Shown here: in pieces, positions 25,238 through 33,687 of the stretch
How the letters are laid out: the number at the start of each line of letters is the position of its first letter
Numbering within the stretch: position 1 is the stretch's first letter
DNA from: Betaproteobacteria bacterium
GTDB lineage: Bacteria; Pseudomonadota; Gammaproteobacteria; Burkholderiales; Usitatibacteraceae
Reading direction: 5' to 3'
DNA: 64,000 nt
Assembly: GCA_016720855.1 (NCBI GenBank)
Contig: JADKJU010000001.1
Location: 985,501 to 1,049,500, forward strand
The notes under the pieces: generated by a model
What the model saw: the letters and a program-made list of their open reading frames with translations, nothing else
What the model was told of the DNA's origin: nothing
Databases searched by the model: none
Made by a program: the position numbers and the translations under genes

Positions 25238-25579
25238 TCATTTCCCGGCGACGGTCGCGCCGCCGGCTGCCTGCGAGTAGTACGCCGCAAGATCCTCCAT
25301 GTCCTTGTCGGACAGGTCCGCCGCGATGGAGCGCATCGTCGGGTGGTCGCGCTCGCCCTTCTTGTACTGCTTGAGCGCGCTGACAATGTAGGCGGCATGT
25401 TGCCCGCCGAGCCTGGGCACGTGGTAGACCTCCGGAAAGGCGGTCTTCCAGCCGGCAATGCCGTGGCATCCGATGCACTGGAAATGCCTCTGCTTGCCGG
25501 CGGCGGGGTCACCTGCCGCCTGGACGGAGGTGGCGAGCGCCGCGGCAACGGCGGCGATGATGAGGCGGTTTCGGGACAT
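25238..25579 (-). CDS. Small periplasmic c-type cytochrome, paralogue
   Basis: 113 aa. Signal peptide MSRNRLIIAAVAAALATSVQA, haem motif CIGCHG near 35, axial Met candidate in HPTMRSIAADLSDKDMEDLA near 81. Together with the downstream paralogue it corresponds to the two halves of a dihaem c4-like protein encoded as separate genes. First gene of a two-gene unit, with a good -10 box (TATAAT) about 77 nt upstream of the ATG. Confidence 0.92.
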   Translation of the reverse strand: MSRNRLIIAAVAAALATSVQAAGDPAAGKQRHFQCIGCHGIAGWKTAFPEVYHVPRLGGQHAAYIVSALKQYKKGERDHPTMRSIAADLSDKDMEDLAAYYSQAAGGATVAGK

Positions 25580-25655
25580 GGAGTCTCGTCAGGGTCAGGA
25601 TTTCGGGGGGAGGACAACCGAGCCTTTTCCCGGGGCCCGTCGCCGATCGCCGCGG

Positions 25656-25684
25656 ATTATAGCCCAGCGTCCGCGTTGCGTCAC
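25656..25684 (-). promoter_or_regulatory. Sigma70-type promoter of the cytochrome pair
   Basis: On the minus strand, GTGACG (25684-25679), a 17-nt spacer and a perfect TATAAT (25661-25656). The -35 overlaps the stop codon of the GGDEF-EAL gene, so the cytochromes can be expressed independently of it. Confidence 0.65.
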
Positions 25685-27402
25685 GGCGTCCGGCGGCCCG
25701 CGTCGAACACGGCATCGAGGGGACCCGGAGGGCCCAGATGAAAGCCCTGCCCCCAGGACACGCCGATCGACTGGAGTTTCTTCACGATATCCTCGCTCTC
25801 CACGCACTCCGCGACGCTGGCGAGTCCCATGGTGGTGGCGATCTTCTGGATCGCCTCCACCATCGCGTAGTCCAGGTAGCTCCTGGCCACGCCCTTCACG
25901 AAGAGGCCGTCGATCTTCAGCCCGTCCACGGGGAAATGCTTGAGGTAGTTGAAGGACGAGAGCCCGCTGCCGAAATCGTCGAGCCAGAAGCGCACGCCCA
26001 GGGACCGCAGCGCCTCGACGCTCGCGCGGGCGCGCTCGACATTGGCGATGGCCGCGGTCTCCGTGATCTCGAAGCAGATGGCGCCGGGCGGCACGCCGTA
26101 CCGCGTGAGGTTCTCGCGCACGATGTCGGCGAAATCCGGGCTGGAGAGCGTATGGCCCGACAGGTTGATGGAAAACTCGGCGGGCTTGTCCACGCCGCGG
26201 TCGCGGGCCAGGCGCTTGTAGTCGGCGAAGGCGCGCTCGATCACCCAGCGGTCGATCGTGCGCATCAGGTCGTAGCGTTCCGCCACCGGGATGAACGACA
26301 TCGGCAGGATCAATTCCCCGCCCGTTTCGCTCATTCGCAGCAGTGCTTCCGCGCGCGCCGGCGCGGCGGGATCGCGCCCTGCCGCCAGGGAGACGATGGG
26401 CTGGTAGAGGAGCGTGAAGGCACCGCCGGCGATGGCGTCGTTGATGCGCTTCAACCACCCCCGGCTCGTCTGGCGCATGTACTGCGAGGCTTGCGCCTCG
26501 TGGAAGGCGACGACGCGGTTCCTGCCCTGCTCCTTGGCCGCAAAGCAGGCGCTGTCGGCCTCGTTGAAGATGGCCGACAGGCCCGGCGTGAGACGGGTGA
26601 TGGCCACGACGCCGGCGCTCACGCCCACCTGGAAGGCATGATCGCTCCAGTCGAATGGCCAGGCCTGCACGGCGTCGCGGATGCGCAGCCCCGCCTGCAG
26701 CGCGTAATCGGCGCTGCAGTTCTCGATGAGCACGGCGAACTCGTCGCCGCCGATCCGCGCGAGGAGCTCCTCGTCCCGCAGGCACCCGTTGAGCACCGGC
26801 ACGATGCGCCGCAGCAGGTCGTCGCCCGCAAGGTGGCCGAAGGCGTCGTTGATGCGGTGCAGGAAGTCGATGTCGAGATAGATGAGGGCGTGCGTGCCGC
26901 CCTGGCTGCGCGCCGAGGCGAGCGCCGACTCGAGCCGCTCCTCGAGCGTCTTCCGGTTGGCGAGCCCCGTGAGCGGGTCGTGGGTGGTGAGGAAGAACAC
27001 CTGCTGGCGCGAGTTGTCCAGCCGCTCCTGCAGGCGCTGTTCCTTCGCCTGGAAATCGGTGGCGAGCGCCAGCACTTCGCCCTTCAGCGCCTCGAGGGGG
27101 GGATCGAGCTCGGGAAGGTCGGCCCTGCCCGAACCGCCCGAGGCGTGACGGATGGCCCCGCGGATGACCTGGACTTCACCATCCAGGATGCGTGCGGTGC
27201 GCCGCGCCAGCACGAACACCGAGGCCACGGCCACGGCGAGAGCGAGCATCCAGGTCCACGCCTGCCCTTGCTGCGTGGTGCCCAGCGCCGCGCGCCCCAG
27301 GGCGAAGGCAGCGCAGAACACGGCGATGGGGATCGCCCCCAGCGCCACCAGCCGGGCAGCCAGCCGGCTCAGCTCATCCTTGGGCGGGGGGGGCGTCGGC
27401 AT
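25681..27402 (-). CDS. Membrane GGDEF-EAL c-di-GMP signalling protein
   Basis: 573 aa from the ATG at 27402, 7 nt after the dnaQ stop. Two membrane helices (about 19-41 and 49-66) bracket a short periplasmic loop; a coiled linker (105-135) follows. The GGDEF domain has an intact active motif (RIGGDEF, 218-222). The EAL domain has AEALLRM (Glu352), EITETAAI, DDFGSG, LKIDG, ECVES and GQGF, so both cyclase and phosphodiesterase chemistry look possible. No sensor domain is recognised. Because of the dnaQ frameshift its frame reads through into dnaQ as an 809-codon open frame; I regard that fusion as false. Confidence 0.9.
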   Translation of the reverse strand: MPTPPPPKDELSRLAARLVALGAIPIAVFCAAFALGRAALGTTQQGQAWTWMLALAVAVASVFVLARRTARILDGEVQVIRGAIRHASGGSGRADLPELDPPLEALKGEVLALATDFQAKEQRLQERLDNSRQQVFFLTTHDPLTGLANRKTLEERLESALASARSQGGTHALIYLDIDFLHRINDAFGHLAGDDLLRRIVPVLNGCLRDEELLARIGGDEFAVLIENCSADYALQAGLRIRDAVQAWPFDWSDHAFQVGVSAGVVAITRLTPGLSAIFNEADSACFAAKEQGRNRVVAFHEAQASQYMRQTSRGWLKRINDAIAGGAFTLLYQPIVSLAAGRDPAAPARAEALLRMSETGGELILPMSFIPVAERYDLMRTIDRWVIERAFADYKRLARDRGVDKPAEFSINLSGHTLSSPDFADIVRENLTRYGVPPGAICFEITETAAIANVERARASVEALRSLGVRFWLDDFGSGLSSFNYLKHFPVDGLKIDGLFVKGVARSYLDYAMVEAIQKIATTMGLASVAECVESEDIVKKLQSIGVSWGQGFHLGPPGPLDAVFDAGRRTP

Positions 27403-27409
27403 CGGGCGC

Positions 27410-28110
27410 CTAGCCGGCCGGCGTCGCCTGCGTCCACAGGCAGCGGCCCTTGCTTTCCTTGTCGATGCGCTCGCACATCGCCGCGTGCGCGGCCAGTTCC
27501 GCCAGGCTTGCGCGCACCACCGCGAGCCTGTCCGGTCGCGAGGCCGATTCCCCCCGGTTACCGCGGACCCGGGAATGAGGCAGATGTCGAGCGAGTCCTG
27601 CCCTCGCGTCATGGCGAGCCAGACGTCGGCCAGCAACTGCGCGTCCAGGAGCGCCCCGTGCAACGCGCGCCGCGAGTTGTCCACCTGGTAGCGCTCGCAC
27701 AGCGCGTCCAGGGAGTTGCGCTTTCCCGGATGGATCTCGCGCGCCATCGAGAGCGTATCGGTCACGGTGCACACCGTCTCCAGACCGGGCCGGTCCATGA
27801 GCGCGAATTCCGCGTTCAGGAAACCGACGTCGAACGGCGCGTTGTGGATGAGGAGTTCCGCCCCCTCCACGAACTCGACGAATTCCTCGGCGATATCGGG
27901 GAAGCGCGGCTTGTCCGCGAGGAAATCCAGGGTGAGGCCATGGACCTGGGTTGCGCCAGGGTCGATCTCGCGATCCGGGTTCAGGTAACGGTGGAAATTG
28001 CGACCCGTCTGCCTGCGGTCGAAGAGCTCCACGCACGCGATTTCGATCACGCGGTGCCCCTGCGTGACCTCCAGCCCGGTCGTCTCGGTATCGAGGACTA
28101 TCCGCCTCAT
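27410..28110 (-). pseudogene. dnaQ: DNA polymerase III epsilon subunit, broken by a one-base deletion
   Basis: Proofreading 3'-5' exonuclease. From the ATG at 28110 the frame gives ExoI VLDTETTGLEV, ExoII LLIHNAPFDVGFLN and ExoIII HGALLDAQLLADVW, then drifts out of frame after a G6 run (27550-27555, read on the minus strand). The following frame supplies the expected C-terminus (LAELAAHAAMCERIDKESKG, CLW) and stop at 27410. One extra G restores 233 codons, the family length. Loss of dnaQ would be very costly, so a homopolymer sequencing error is more likely than a true mutation. Order gloB-methyltransferase-rnhA-dnaQ is as in E. coli. Confidence 0.92.
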
Positions 28111-28139
28111 CTGCGCCCCATGACCCCTACGATCGAATC

Positions 28140-28179
28140 ATCCGTGTTCATCCGCCCTGATCCGTGTTCATCCGTGTCT
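28140..28179. repeat. Four tandem 10-bp units, ATCCGTGTTC type
   Basis: Units ATCCGTGTTC, ATCCGCCCTG, ATCCGTGTTC and ATCCGTGTCT run head to tail in the dnaQ-rnhA gap, one per helical turn. The last base touches the rnhA stop. I recall similar ATCCGTGTTCATCCG strings in intergenic DNA of unrelated bacteria; origin and role are unknown. Confidence 0.8.
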
Positions 28180-28649
28180 CAAGGTTTACTGCAACCCAGG
28201 ACGACCCCGCGGTTCGCCAGCGCATCCGCCCGCTCATTCCCGTCATGCCCCGCGTGCCCCTTCACCCACCGCCAGGCGATGTGGTGCTGCGCCGCCAGTT
28301 CATCCAGTTTCTTCCACAGGTCCACGTTCTTCACCGGCGCCTTCGCAGCCGTCTTCCACCCCTTCGCTTTCCACCCGTGGATCCACTCGGTGATGCCTTT
28401 CTGCACGTACTGCGAGTCGGTGTGCAGGATCACCCGGCTCGAGCGCTTCAGAGCGGAAAGCGCCTCGATCACGGCGGTGAGCTCCATCCGGTTGTTGGTG
28501 GTCAACGCTTCTCCGCCGAAGAGCTCCCGCTCCTTCCCGTCGAACATGAGCAAGGCCCCCCAGCCCCCCGGACCGGGATTGCCCTTGCATGCGCCGTCGG
28601 TATGGATCTCGACCGCTTTGGCAGCGGCTTCGCTATGGGTCACGGTCAC
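28179..28649 (-). CDS. rnhA: Ribonuclease HI
   Basis: 156 aa from the GTG at 28649 that overlaps the methyltransferase stop (GTGA). Cleaves the RNA strand of RNA-DNA hybrids. The four carboxylates are present: Asp18 in IHTDGACKGNPG, Glu in NNRMELTAV, Asp in LHTDSQYV, and Asp in GNERADALA. The basic handle WIHGWKAKGWKTAAKAPVKN is present, as in E. coli RNase HI. Confidence 0.95.
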   Translation of the reverse strand: MTVTHSEAAAKAVEIHTDGACKGNPGPGGWGALLMFDGKERELFGGEALTTNNRMELTAVIEALSALKRSSRVILHTDSQYVQKGITEWIHGWKAKGWKTAAKAPVKNVDLWKKLDELAAQHHIAWRWVKGHAGHDGNERADALANRGVVLGCSKP

Positions 28650-29398
28650 TTGACGATGTGCAGCGGCCCGGCCCGGGAGGAGGCCGCCGTGCCCTCCCGC
28701 TTCGTGGCCATGGCCACGCGTTTCTCGCGCGCCTGCGCCTCGTGCCATGCCGGGGTGAGCAGGCGCATGCCACGCACGCGCTTGATGGCCTGCAGCATGT
28801 ACACGGCGCCCCCAACCGCCCACCACCGGTCGCCGGCGGGCTCCATGAAGGCGAGGCGCTTCAGCCATTTCTCCTTCTTCACCGGCGGCGCGTAGCAGAC
28901 GAGGCGGCCTGCGGAGACCTCGTATCCGAGCAGGGCGAGCCAGTCCTTCACGCGCAGGAGGGAGACGAACTTGCCGTTCCAAGGCGTTTCATGGCGCGCG
29001 GGGCCGATGGCACTGCGCAGGCCCCACAGGCTCCACGGGTTGAAGCCCAGGATGATGATTCGCCCCTCGGGCATCATCACGCGGTCGATCTCGCGCAGGA
29101 CGGCATGCGGTTCCGGGGCGAACTCGAGCACGTGCGGCAGCACGGCCAGGTCGATCGACTGCGTGGCGATCGGCAGCTCGTGTCCCCGGGCCCGCACGTC
29201 CACGCCGCCGCCCACGTCGATCTTCATGCGGTGGGTCATGCGGTTCTCGCGCAGCAGGTCGAACTGCGGCAGGCCCAGCTGCAGCGCGTGGAAACCGAAG
29301 ATGTCGGGCGTCACGTCGTCCAGGTAGGCGCGCTCCTTCTCGAGGAGATACGCCCCCAGGGCAGTGGCGAACCAGTCGGCGAGCGGGTTGGTCGGCAT
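28646..29398 (-). CDS. SAM-dependent methyltransferase of the gloB-rnhA locus
   Basis: 250 aa. Class I methyltransferase-like protein in the position of E. coli yafS. Post-motif elements are clear (SIDLAVLPHVLEFAPEPHAV, then GRIIILGFNPWSLWGLR), but the glycine-rich motif I is degenerate (HRMKIDVGGGVDVRARG). There is no signal peptide. The C-terminal tail is basic and probably disordered. Substrate unknown. Divergent from gloB with only 26 nt between the two start codons. Confidence 0.85.
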   Translation of the reverse strand: MPTNPLADWFATALGAYLLEKERAYLDDVTPDIFGFHALQLGLPQFDLLRENRMTHRMKIDVGGGVDVRARGHELPIATQSIDLAVLPHVLEFAPEPHAVLREIDRVMMPEGRIIILGFNPWSLWGLRSAIGPARHETPWNGKFVSLLRVKDWLALLGYEVSAGRLVCYAPPVKKEKWLKRLAFMEPAGDRWWAVGGAVYMLQAIKRVRGMRLLTPAWHEAQAREKRVAMATKREGTAASSRAGPLHIVK

Positions 29399-29424
29399 GG
29401 GTCAATTCTAATAGACTCGGGTCC

Positions 29425-30222
29425 ATGATGCAGATCCATCCCGTTCCGGCTTTCGAGGACAACTACCTCTGGGTCATCGAGGACGGTCGGCACGCGGCCG
29501 TCGTGGACCCCGGCGACGATCACCCCGTGCAGGCTTTCCTCGAGGCCCGCGGGCTCGTGCTCACGGCGATCCTGGCGACCCACCATCACGGCGACCATGT
29601 GGGCGGGCTGGAAGCGCTGGCCACGCGCTGGAAGTGCGAGGTGTTCGGGCCGGCGGGCGAGAGGATCGACGGGCTCACGACGAGGCTGCGCCAGGGCGAG
29701 TGCATCACCGTGCCCGGGCTCGGCCTGCCGCTGGAAATCCTCGACGTGCCGGGCCACACCGCGGGGCATATCGCCTACGTGGGAGCCGGCGCAGGGCCGC
29801 AGGGCTTGCCCCCCGGCCCCTTCGTGTTCTGCGGCGATACCCTGTTCGCCTGCGGCTGCGGCCGCCTCTTCGAGGGCACGCCGGCGCAGATGCTCGATTC
29901 GCTCTCGAAGCTCGGGAAGCTGCCGCGCGAGGCGCGCGTGTACTGCGCCCACGAGTACACGATGTCCAACATCCGCTTTGCGCTCGCGGTGGAGCCTGGC
30001 AATACGGCGCTCGCCGCGCGCAGGCAGCGCGATGGCGCGCTGCGGGCGGGGAACCTGCCCACCGTGCCCTCCACCCTGGCCGACGAGCTCGACACCAATC
30101 CCTTCATGCGCTGGTCCTGTCCCGAAGTCATCGCCTCGGCCTCGGCTCACGCCGGGCGCGCGCTTGCCTCGCCCGTCGAGGTGTTCGCAGCCGTGCGCGA
30201 ATGGAAGGACACCTTCCGCTGA
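29425..30222 (+). CDS. gloB: Hydroxyacylglutathione hydrolase (glyoxalase II)
   Basis: 265 aa. Hydrolyses S-lactoylglutathione to lactate and glutathione in methylglyoxal detoxification. The metallo-beta-lactamase binuclear site is present: THHHGDHVGG near 53-62, GHTAGHI near 111, FCGDTLFACGCGRLFEGT near 133, and CAHEYTMSNIRFA near 174. The ATG at 29425 or the adjacent one at 29428 could be used. The leader is extremely short given the 26-nt divergent gap. Confidence 0.95.
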   Translation: MMQIHPVPAFEDNYLWVIEDGRHAAVVDPGDDHPVQAFLEARGLVLTAILATHHHGDHVGGLEALATRWKCEVFGPAGERIDGLTTRLRQGECITVPGLGLPLEILDVPGHTAGHIAYVGAGAGPQGLPPGPFVFCGDTLFACGCGRLFEGTPAQMLDSLSKLGKLPREARVYCAHEYTMSNIRFALAVEPGNTALAARRQRDGALRAGNLPTVPSTLADELDTNPFMRWSCPEVIASASAHAGRALASPVEVFAAVREWKDTFR

Positions 30223-30253
30223 GCCTCTTTCCAGACCGGCGCCTTCCCCGACC

Positions 30254-30736
30254 ATGACCGACTTCATCCTTCGCCCCGCCGAGCCGCGCGACTGCGCCCA
30301 GATCGACCGCCTGATCCGCGAGCTGGCCGAATACGAAAAGCTCTCCCACCAGATGATCGGCACGCCCGAGGGCCTGCACCGGGTCCTCTTCGGTCCGCGC
30401 CCCGCCTGCGAGGCCGTGATGGCCGAGCGCGGCGGCCGCGCCGTCGGCTTCGCGCTCTTCTTCACCACGTTCTCCACGTTCCTGTGCAAGCCCGGCCTCT
30501 ACCTCGAGGACCTTTTCGTGGAGCCGGAACACCGCGGAGCCGGGATCGGCAAGGCGATGCTGCGCCACCTCGCAACACTCGCCGTCGAGCGCGACTGCGG
30601 CCGCTTCGAGTGGCGGGTGCTCGACTGGAACGCGCCGTCGATCCGGTTCTACGAATCCATCGGCGGGAAGCTGCTGCCGGAGTGGCAGCTCGTGCGCATG
30701 ACGGCGCCGGAATTCATGGCGCTCGCGAAAGGCTAG
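30254..30736 (+). CDS. GNAT-family N-acetyltransferase
   Basis: 160 aa. Acetyl-CoA-binding motif in EPEHRGAGIGKAMLRHLA (residues about 96-113). Also conserved are LYLEDLFV before it and NAPSIRFYESIGGKLLPEWQ after it, resembling diamine/thialysine acetyltransferases (SAT family, by recollection). Substrate not determinable. It starts 32 nt after gloB, probably the same transcript. Confidence 0.88.
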   Translation: MTDFILRPAEPRDCAQIDRLIRELAEYEKLSHQMIGTPEGLHRVLFGPRPACEAVMAERGGRAVGFALFFTTFSTFLCKPGLYLEDLFVEPEHRGAGIGKAMLRHLATLAVERDCGRFEWRVLDWNAPSIRFYESIGGKLLPEWQLVRMTAPEFMALAKG

Positions 30737-30845
30737 GCCCCCCGGCGCCTTGCATGTCCACGGGAGAGGGAAGAAAGGTCTTCCTTTCCCGCTCCGGGAG
30801 AAGGGTCGGGGATTGACGGGTGGCTTTCCGGGTAAAATGCGTGAT

Positions 30846-30872
30846 GGCCGCCCTCGAGGCGGCCGCTTCTTT
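30846..30872 (+). terminator. Hairpin with T-rich tail before the TldD-related gene
   Basis: Perfect 7-bp GC stem GGCCGCC / GGCGGCC with a CTCGA loop, then GCTTCTTTT. It lies 16 nt before the next ATG, so it either ends the gloB-GNAT transcript or attenuates the next operon. A weak TTGACG (30813-30818) and TAAAAT (30833-30838) lie just upstream, only 14 nt apart, less than ideal for sigma70. Confidence 0.5.
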
Positions 30873-30887
30873 TCCCCCGGAGCCCCC

Positions 30888-32330
30888 ATGCTCGACACCC
30901 TCGCGCGCGACTTCCGCGCCATTGCCCCCGCGGCCGACTTCTGTGCCCTGCGATTCATGGAAGAGTCCTCGGAGTTCCTCACGGTGCGCCAGGACGTGGC
31001 CGAACCCCCGCAACTTTCCAATGACCGCGGCGTGATGGTCACGGTGATCGACAAGGGCGGCCTGGGGTATGCCGCGACCAGCGACCTTACTCCCGCGGGC
31101 CTTCGCGAGGCGGCCGGCCGGGCGAAGCGGCTGGCGGAGCTCACCGCCGGACGCAGCGTCGTGGACTACAGCAAGATCGCGATGCCCAGTCCCACGGGCA
31201 CCTACGCCTCGCCGTTGGCCGACGACCCCGCGCGCCTGACGCGCCCGGAGAAGTTCGCCCTGCTGGCGGACGAAGCCAGGCAGTGCCGGATCGACGACCG
31301 GATCGTGGACTGGGAGGCGAGCCTGTGGACCACGCGCACGCGCCAGGCCTACTTCACCGTCGACGGCGGCGAGGTCGAGCAGGTCTTCCATTACCTCGTG
31401 CCGAACATGTCGGCCACCGCGCATGCCGACGGCGTCACGCAGACGCGCACGCACGCCGGCCGCGGCAACGGCTACTGCCGCCAGGGCGGGCTCGAGATCC
31501 TCGATTCCTTCGGACTCGAGGGCAGCGGCCGCGCGGTGGCCGAAGGCGCGCTGGAGCTGCTCGCCGCGCCCAACTGCCCGAGCGGGAAGATGGACGTGCT
31601 CCTCATGCCCGACCAGATGATGCTCCAGATCCACGAATCCATCGGGCACCCGCTGGAGCTCGACCGCATCCTGGGAGACGAGCGCAACTTCGCCGGCACG
31701 AGCTTCGTGACGCTCGACATGTTCGGCTCCTACCGCTACGGCTCGGACCTGCTCGACGTCACCTTCGATCCCACGCGCGCCGAGGAATTCGCCGCCTACG
31801 GCTGGGACGACGACGGCCTGGCCGCGAAGCGCGAGTACCTCATCCGCAAGGGTGTCCTCGAGCGCCCGCTGGGCGGGGCCATCTCGCAGGCCCGCGCCGG
31901 CATCGCGGGCGTGGCCAACACGCGCTCCTGCGCCTGGAACCGGGCGCCCATCGACCGCATGGCGAACCTGAACGTCGAGCCGGGCGCCTCCTCGCTCGAC
32001 GAGCTGGTCGCCTCGATCGACCTGGGCGTCATGATGCGCACCAACATCTCGTGGTCGATCGACGACTCGCGCAACAAATTCCAGTTCGGTTGCGAGTGGG
32101 GACGCATGATCCGCAACGGCAAGCTCGCCGAGGTGGTGAGGAACCCGAACTACCGGGGCGTTTCCGCGACCTTCTGGCGATCGCTCTCCGGCGTCGGCAA
32201 CGCCTCCACCTTCGAGGTGATGGGCACGCCCTTCTGCGGCAAGGGGGAACCCAACCAGGTCATCCGCTGCGGCCACGCCTCGCCCGCATGCCGCTTCTCC
32301 GGCGTCGAAGTCTTTGGCGGAGCGGCGTGA
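30888..32330 (+). CDS. TldD/PmbA-family metallopeptidase, catalytic partner
   Basis: 480 aa. The zinc motif HESIGHPLE (HExxxH type, near residue 257) marks a TldD-like protease; TldD-TldE complexes degrade unfolded peptides and process some modified peptides. The sequence around it (LMPDQMMLQIHESIGHPLEL) differs from classical E. coli TldD, so this is probably the second, TldD-related subgroup and no symbol is given. The ATG at 30888 has CGGAG 8 nt upstream. Its partner follows after 2 nt. Confidence 0.85.
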   Translation: MLDTLARDFRAIAPAADFCALRFMEESSEFLTVRQDVAEPPQLSNDRGVMVTVIDKGGLGYAATSDLTPAGLREAAGRAKRLAELTAGRSVVDYSKIAMPSPTGTYASPLADDPARLTRPEKFALLADEARQCRIDDRIVDWEASLWTTRTRQAYFTVDGGEVEQVFHYLVPNMSATAHADGVTQTRTHAGRGNGYCRQGGLEILDSFGLEGSGRAVAEGALELLAAPNCPSGKMDVLLMPDQMMLQIHESIGHPLELDRILGDERNFAGTSFVTLDMFGSYRYGSDLLDVTFDPTRAEEFAAYGWDDDGLAAKREYLIRKGVLERPLGGAISQARAGIAGVANTRSCAWNRAPIDRMANLNVEPGASSLDELVASIDLGVMMRTNISWSIDDSRNKFQFGCEWGRMIRNGKLAEVVRNPNYRGVSATFWRSLSGVGNASTFEVMGTPFCGKGEPNQVIRCGHASPACRFSGVEVFGGAA

Positions 32331-32332
32331 GG

Positions 32333-33655
32333 ATGAAATCCACCTTCCTCGAGCTCGCCGATTTCGTACAGTCGCTGGCTGCCGCCGGCGAAGTGATCGC
32401 CTCCGGCTTCAACGCCGAAACCTCCGACTTCATCCGCTTCAACAAGAGCGCGGTGCGCCAGGCCACGAGCGTGCGCCAGGCACGCTGGACGCTCACGCTC
32501 ATCCGCGACGGCCGTCGCGTGGATGCCGCGGCCACGCTCTCGGGGCAGCCCGGCGCCGACCGGGACCAGTTGAAGGCCATGCTCTCCGACCTGCGCAGCG
32601 GCATCGCGCAAGCGCCCGTGGACCCTTACCTCCTCTACCCCACCACGCCCGTGAATACCGAGCGCGAATCCATCGGCGAAATTCCGGATGCCTCGGTGGT
32701 GATGGACGCCGTGCTCGACGCCGGTCGCGGGCTCGATCTCGTGGGCCTGTATGCGGGCGGTCCGATCCACGAGGGGTTCGCCAACTCGCTGGGCCAGCGC
32801 AACTGGCAGCGCGTGGACAACTTCAATTTCGAGTGGTGCCTGTACCACGACCGCGACAAGGCGGTGAAGACGTCGTATTCGGGGCCGAAGTGGGAGGCCG
32901 ATGCCTTTGCCGCGCGCATGCGCTTCGCACGCGACCAGCTCGCCCTCCTCGGCACGCCGGCGCGCACGCTCGACCCCGGCCATTACCGCGCCTACCTCGC
33001 GCCGTCCGCGATGGAAGAGGTGCTCGGGATGCTGTGCTGGGGAGGGTTCGGCCTGAAGAGCCAGCGCACGAAGCACAGCCCGCTCATGCGCATGGCCGAC
33101 GGCAAGGAGTGCTTCGACGCACGCGTGACGATCGCGGAGAACACGGCCGAGGGACTCGCGACCGGCTTCCAGCGCGAGGGCTTCGTGCGGCCGGGCCGGG
33201 TGGAGCTGATCCGCGCGGGACGGCCTGCGGATACGCTCGTCTCGCCGCGCTCGGCGAAGGAATACGGCGCCGCGACCAACGGCGCCAATGGCGACGAGAC
33301 GCCCGAGTCGCTCGACCTCGCGGCCGGCGAACTCCCGCGAGCCGATGCGCTCAATGCCCTGGATCGAGGCATCTTCGTGGGAAACCTGTGGTACCTCAAC
33401 TTCTCCGACCGCTCCGCCTGCCGCCTGACGGGCATGACGCGCTTCGCTTCCTTCTGGGTCGAGGGCGGCAAGATCCGCGCGCCTCTCAACGTGATGCGGT
33501 TCGACGACTCGGCGTTCCGGATCCTGGGGTCCGAGCTGGAGGCGCTCACGAAAGAGCGCGACCTGCTCCTGCAAGGCGGCACCTACGGATTGCGAAACAC
33601 GTCGTCGATGCGCACGCCCGGCGCGCTGCTTCGCGATTTCGCCCTCGTCCTGTAG
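32333..33655 (+). CDS. TldD/PmbA-family protein, non-catalytic (TldE-like) partner
   Basis: 440 aa. It shares the fold of its upstream neighbour but lacks HExxxH, as TldE/PmbA proteins do. C-terminal conserved parts: FVGNLWYLNFSDRSACRLTG and FWVEGGKIRAPLNVMRFDDS. A GTG 6 nt earlier is an alternative start; the ATG at 32333 is preferred. The two genes are almost contiguous, consistent with a heterodimeric complex. Confidence 0.83.
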   Translation: MKSTFLELADFVQSLAAAGEVIASGFNAETSDFIRFNKSAVRQATSVRQARWTLTLIRDGRRVDAAATLSGQPGADRDQLKAMLSDLRSGIAQAPVDPYLLYPTTPVNTERESIGEIPDASVVMDAVLDAGRGLDLVGLYAGGPIHEGFANSLGQRNWQRVDNFNFEWCLYHDRDKAVKTSYSGPKWEADAFAARMRFARDQLALLGTPARTLDPGHYRAYLAPSAMEEVLGMLCWGGFGLKSQRTKHSPLMRMADGKECFDARVTIAENTAEGLATGFQREGFVRPGRVELIRAGRPADTLVSPRSAKEYGAATNGANGDETPESLDLAAGELPRADALNALDRGIFVGNLWYLNFSDRSACRLTGMTRFASFWVEGGKIRAPLNVMRFDDSAFRILGSELEALTKERDLLLQGGTYGLRNTSSMRTPGALLRDFALVL

Positions 33656-33687
33656 CCGGATTGACGCCAGAAGCCCTGCGGCGTAGG

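Noticed and set aside
27548..27557. Programmed ribosomal frameshift in dnaQ
   Set aside because: The site is a G6 run, not a recognised slippery heptamer, and dnaQ in relatives is not known to need recoding. A base deletion is simpler.
25681..28110. 809-codon open frame joining a DnaQ exonuclease to GGDEF-EAL
   Set aside because: The DnaQ C-terminus is present in the neighbouring frame, and one extra G in the G6 run separates the two genes cleanly, each with family-typical length.
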